Source: Pseudomonas sp. gcc21 (GTDB lineage: Bacteria > Pseudomonadota > Gammaproteobacteria > Pseudomonadales > Pseudomonadaceae). Taken from it: a stretch of DNA of 64,000 bases. Positions 61,082 to 64,000 of the stretch are shown here, one piece after another (position 1 is the stretch's first letter; every line of letters starts with the position of its first letter). A program made the translations under genes and the position numbers. The stretch spans positions 3,906,001 through 3,970,000 of the forward strand of contig NZ_CP051625.1 in the NCBI RefSeq assembly GCF_012844345.1, in the 5' to 3' direction. Under the pieces are notes generated by a model. The model had not been told where the DNA came from and searched no databases. It saw only the letters and a list, made by a program, of their open reading frames with translations.

Positions 61082-61551
61082 ATCCGTCTCCTTTCCAGAT
61101 CCGCCGATTAAAGGCCGCGCCCAGTTGGATGGCAAGTGGCCAGCGCCTTCGAGGTGCTTCGCCGTGTTCCGTTTGCCTGCCTTCCTGACCGCCACCCTAG
61201 TGGCTTGTCCGGTCGTGACGCTACACGGGCAGAATTTCTGCATGCTGGCCAGTATCAAGCCGCTCTAAAGTCCGCTACCGGAAAGCGCTGTTTAGCGGTG
61301 AGAGACGGGGAAAGTGCGGAAGCTACTACCGACGCAAGCGATGTGGTGAGCAGTCCTCAGGTATGTGCGAAATTGCACTCCTCTTGACCACCAATTTGGG
61401 TTGGCGTTGACCACGGATTGCGTTCAACTTGACCAGGGCGTGTCACTGTCACGACCGTCAGAGAACGGCCAAGAGCAGCCATTTACGCCAGGTTACCTTT
61501 CGCCCCTGAGCAGGCGTTGGATATTGGCCAGAATCGGGTTGCCTAGTGACC
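61082..61551. other. Intergenic region between the ATPase gene and the RarD-like gene
   Basis: About 470 bases without a supported gene. The part next to the ATPase would hold its promoter. At 61384-61435 there are three evenly spaced TTGACCA copies. Confidence 0.5.
61384..61435. repeat. Three evenly spaced TTGACCA direct repeats
   Basis: TTGACCA occurs at 61384, 61407 and 61429, spaced 23 and 22 bases. Similar repeat arrays are transposase-binding sites at the ends of Tn7-like and IS21-like elements, so a transposon-end remnant is possible. Confidence 0.4.
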
Positions 61552-62448
61552 TTATGCAACGTCCCTGAGCGGCTCTAACCCACCCCTCATATGGCGCATT
61601 CCGTCTAGAACCAACAAGCCGACCGCCAGCCAGATGGGGATATAGGTCAGCCATTCGTGCGTCTGGATCTGTTCACCGATAAGCAGAGCCACTGCGACCA
61701 TCAGCACAGGCTCCACATACCCCAGTAGGCCAAACAGGCTGAATGAAAGGATGCGACTGGCGACCGTGTAGCACATGAAAGCGGCGGCACTGATGACCGC
61801 CAGTACGACGACCATCAAGAACAGGCTCGGCGCTTGCGCGAAGTGGTTGGTGGTCGATTGCTGCGCGACTATAAACCAGACAACGAATGGCAGTGTCAGC
61901 AGCATGTCAAACCAGAGTCCGCCTAGATGAGCAGTGCCCAGCTTGCTGCGCAGGACGAAATACAGGGGAAAGCCCAAAGCAACCAGCAGCGCTTCCCAGG
62001 AGAAACCGCCCACCTGATACAACTCATGGGCTACGCCCAGTGCGGCGGCCAATCCGGCGGCCTTTTGAAGCGTAGAAAGGCGCTCGCGGTAGAACACCCG
62101 GCCGATCAGCAGCATGCTCAGCGGCAGCAGGAAGTAGCCCAGGGAAACTTGCAGGCCCCGACCGTTCAATGGTGCCCACAAAAAAAGCCACTGCTGGGTG
62201 CCGAGCAGCGCACTGCTGCAACACAGGCCGAGGATCAGCCACGGGGTTTGGCGGAGGCGGGCGAACAACGCCACGACGTGCTTCCACTCCCGACCGATCA
62301 GCATAAACAGGGTGACGCAGGGCAGCGTCAGCAGCATGCGCCAAGCGAATACTTCCTCGCCGTTCAAGGGCGCTAGCAGGGTCGCGTAGTAGTAGAGGCC
62401 AGCAAACATGCAGGACGATGCAACAGACAAAGCGATGCCTTTGTACAC
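61552..62448 (-). CDS. rarD: RarD-type EamA family transporter
   Basis: A 298-residue membrane protein of RarD type with about ten segments: MYKGIALSVASSCMFAGLYY at the start, EVFAWRMLLTLPCVTLFMLI, CCSSALLGTQQWLFLWAPLN and SFSLFGLLGYVEPVLMVAVA. The RarD name comes from chloramphenicol-sensitivity proteins, but the physiological substrate is unknown. It lies 48 bases downstream of a LysR gene on the same strand and may be controlled by it. Confidence 0.85.
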   Translation of the reverse strand: MYKGIALSVASSCMFAGLYYYATLLAPLNGEEVFAWRMLLTLPCVTLFMLIGREWKHVVALFARLRQTPWLILGLCCSSALLGTQQWLFLWAPLNGRGLQVSLGYFLLPLSMLLIGRVFYRERLSTLQKAAGLAAALGVAHELYQVGGFSWEALLVALGFPLYFVLRSKLGTAHLGGLWFDMLLTLPFVVWFIVAQQSTTNHFAQAPSLFLMVVVLAVISAAAFMCYTVASRILSFSLFGLLGYVEPVLMVAVALLIGEQIQTHEWLTYIPIWLAVGLLVLDGMRHMRGGLEPLRDVA

Positions 62449-62496
62449 GAAGCCTCCGTGTAGCGAGTCAGTGGACGATGGGGAGAAAACTCAGGG

Positions 62497-63426
62497 TTAC
62501 GCGAGCGCCCAGGGTGGGCCGTTGGCGAACTTGCGTTCGATCCACTCCTTGAAGGCCAGGGTGGTGGCCGGGGAAAATTTTGCCGAGGGCCTTACCAGAT
62601 AAATCCCGCCTTGGCCATCCAGTGACCACTGCGGCAGCACGCGAACCAGACGGCCCTCGACCAGGTCGCGACTCATCAACCACTCACCCGCAGCCAATAT
62701 GCCCACGCCCGCGCGGGCGGCTGCGAGCAGCGACTCGCCGTCATTCGCTGTCAGCGCTCCCTTTACCGCCACCCGCTCCTGGCGCTTGCCGTTGCACAGA
62801 CGCCATTCGGGGAAGTTGGCAAAGCCACTGAAACGCAGACAGTTGTGACTGGAAAGTTCCTCTGGTGTAGCGGGACGGCCGTGTTGCGCGAGGTAATCGG
62901 CAGAGGCGCAGAGGATGCGCCGGTGATCGCTGAGCTTTTTGGCGATCAGCCGGTTGTCGTTAAGCTCACCGATCCGGATAGCGGCATCGAAACCCTCAGC
63001 GATGATGTCGACGAAGCGATCGCTGTAGTCCGCCACCACCTCTATTTGTGGGTGGCTCTTGAGGAACTCCGGCAGCAGCGGCGCGAGCCAAACTCTACCC
63101 ATGGTCGCCGGCAGCGCCAGGCGCAACGTGCCACGCGCCTCCATCGCACCCAGCGCCGCCTCTTGCTGAGCCTGCGAAATCAACGCCAGCGCAGCACGCA
63201 GGCGCTCTACAAGCTGCGCGCCTGCATGCGTCAGACGAACCTGGCGAGTGGAGCGTTCGATCAACCGCACGCCCAAGCGAGCCTCCATCGCCGCTACGCG
63301 CTTCGAAACAATCGAAGGATGACGCTGCAAGCGGCGTCCGGCAGCCACGAACGAGCCTTCGTCGGCGACTGCGAGCAGTGCGGCTATTTCATCGCTGTGT
63401 CGATTGTCGAGCAGCTCGGAGTTCAT
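62497..63426 (-). CDS. LysR-family transcriptional regulator
   Basis: A 309-residue LysR regulator. The helix-turn-helix is DEGSFVAAGRRLQRHPSIVS followed by KRVAAMEARLGVRLIERSTR, and the ligand-binding domain starts ARGTLRLALPATMGRVWLAP. It is in the same direction as and just upstream of the RarD-like transporter gene, which is its probable target. Whether both belong to the umuC-inserted element or to the older chromosome cannot be decided here. Confidence 0.9.
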   Translation of the reverse strand: MNSELLDNRHSDEIAALLAVADEGSFVAAGRRLQRHPSIVSKRVAAMEARLGVRLIERSTRQVRLTHAGAQLVERLRAALALISQAQQEAALGAMEARGTLRLALPATMGRVWLAPLLPEFLKSHPQIEVVADYSDRFVDIIAEGFDAAIRIGELNDNRLIAKKLSDHRRILCASADYLAQHGRPATPEELSSHNCLRFSGFANFPEWRLCNGKRQERVAVKGALTANDGESLLAAARAGVGILAAGEWLMSRDLVEGRLVRVLPQWSLDGQGGIYLVRPSAKFSPATTLAFKEWIERKFANGPPWALA

Positions 63427-63508
63427 GACGTAAAGGCGCTTGGCTGAATGTGGCTACAGTATGAGAGCGCTATTCAGAATGAACAATGTTGGTGATTTGC
63501 ACTTCATA

Positions 63509-63525
63509 GATGCATGCGGTGCATC
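63509..63525. promoter_or_regulatory. Inverted repeat upstream of the LysR gene
   Basis: GATGCA-N5-TGCATC, about 85 bases upstream of the LysR start. It may be its binding site; this is inference only. Confidence 0.3.
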
Positions 63526-63574
63526 AATAAGTCTTGCCATACTACGAGTGGGAATGACTGCCTTTGGCCGGTTA

Positions 63575-63599
63575 GCGACGGTCTGACTTCGACCGTCGC
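63575..63599 (-). terminator. Hairpin after the tyrosine recombinase at the window end
   Basis: GCGACGGTC-N7-GACCGTCGC, a 9-bp perfect stem, 10 bases past the recombinase stop on the minus strand. No T-run follows. Confidence 0.5.
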
Positions 63600-63608
63600 A
63601 ATATATGG

Positions 63609-64000
63609 TCAGACCTCGGTCTGCTCCGCCATTTCCAGAGCGTCATCGACCTCAATCCCAAGATATCGGACGGTGCTCTCAAGCTTCGTATGGCCGAGCA
63701 GAATTTGAATCGCCCGTAGGTTCTTCGTCCTGCGATAGATCAGCGATGCCTTCGTACGTCTCATCGTGTGTGTGCCATACATGGCAGGATCTAGGCCAAT
63801 GGCTTTTACCCAGCCTTTGACGATACGAGCGTATTGACGAGTGGATAGATGGTCTGATGTATGCAGCCTGCTCGGGAAAAGGCAGTCCTGGCTCCGGAGC
63901 TGTGCTTGATGTATCCAGGCGGCGAGAGCAGACCGTGTTTCCCTAGTGTGCGCTCTCTTGCTTGGATGGCATTACGTTCTGGCCCAACGTTACTGTAGCG
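63609..64000 (-). CDS. Tyrosine recombinase/phage integrase, C-terminal part (5' end beyond or damaged)
   Basis: The minus strand, ending with TGA at 63609-63611, encodes the catalytic half of a tyrosine recombinase. From the left it reads LAAWIHQAQLRSQDCLFPSR, then LSTRQYARIVKGWVKAIGLD, the HxxR box YGTHTMRRTKASLIYRRTKN, the late His in LLGHTKLEST and the active Tyr in VRYLGIEVDDALEMAEQTEV. The frame meets a TAA near 63980, so the gene may be frameshifted or begin differently to the right. It differs clearly from the recombinases at 52.8-57.9 kb. Confidence 0.7.

Larger units (their letters stand above)
52751..61260 (+). mobile_element. Tyrosine-recombinase mobile element inserted in umuC (integron-like/GMT-like); right end not located
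   Basis: The left end is set by the break in umuC at about 52750. The element carries four overlapping same-strand genes: recombinase (52830), degenerate recombinase (54112), second recombinase (55839) and a small coiled-coil gene (57859). A large SMC-like ATPase gene follows on the other strand. rulB/umuC is a known hotspot for integron-like elements with XerC-type recombinases in Pseudomonas. Groups of three recombinase-type genes are also known as recombinase-in-trio and gamma-mobile-trio elements; which of these applies is not certain. The end given here is the last position before an unassigned gap; the true right end may lie beyond the window. Confidence 0.7.

Overview
This window is chromosomal DNA from a gammaproteobacterium of the Pseudomonas group, possibly a marine or saline lineage such as Halopseudomonas. 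The genus is inferred; the group is well supported. It carries the Pseudomonas-type order fdxA / mutS / cinA / recA / recX, followed by LOG-family, beta-CASP, QSregVF-like and erdR-dgkA genes. It also has an RsmZ-type small RNA with a GacA box beside fdxA, and SOS boxes of the CTG-N10-CAG form.

Layout. Positions 1-6 kb hold a TRAP solute-binding protein running off the left edge, an acyl-CoA ligase, an IclR regulator and a chemoreceptor. Positions 6.2-9.3 kb hold fxsA, groES-groEL behind a sigma-32-type promoter and two terminator-like leader hairpins, then rsmZ. Positions 9.4-21 kb hold the DNA repair core (fdxA, mutS, cinA, recA, recX). This core is split between mutS and cinA by a 6-kb module: acyl-CoA synthetase, TAXI-type TRAP transporter and TetR regulator. 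The module is flanked by two diverged copies of what looks like the original mutS-cinA intergenic region. Positions 21-34.3 kb are mostly housekeeping genes, including a response regulator (ErdR/CrbR type), dgkA and a solute-symporter-fused hybrid kinase (MxtR/CrbS type) side by side, plus azlCD. A tRNA-Ser(GGA) gene follows.

Positions 34.7-42.4 kb are a B12-related block. nrdAB (class Ia ribonucleotide reductase) lies behind tandem NrdR boxes and a cobalamin riboswitch, next to metR and the B12-independent methionine synthase metE. nrdAB and metE are the B12-independent versions of reactions that also have B12-dependent enzymes.

Positions 42.6-64 kb are accessory DNA. A type I restriction system (hsdR ... 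hsdS-hsdM) is interrupted by a ribbon-helix-helix/PIN toxin-antitoxin pair, a decayed HigA-type antitoxin and a RhuM-Fic protein. An SOS-controlled umuDC operon follows. Its umuC is cut at the Tyr-Ser-Ile-Asp motif by a mobile element with four overlapping genes: a tyrosine recombinase, a degenerate recombinase-like protein, a second tyrosine recombinase and a small coiled-coil protein. Behind these lies an 896-residue SMC/RloC-like ATPase with a CxxC hook, a likely defence cargo gene. A RarD-type exporter with its LysR regulator and part of another tyrosine recombinase close the window. The remaining part of umuC is not seen, so the element's right end is probably beyond the window.
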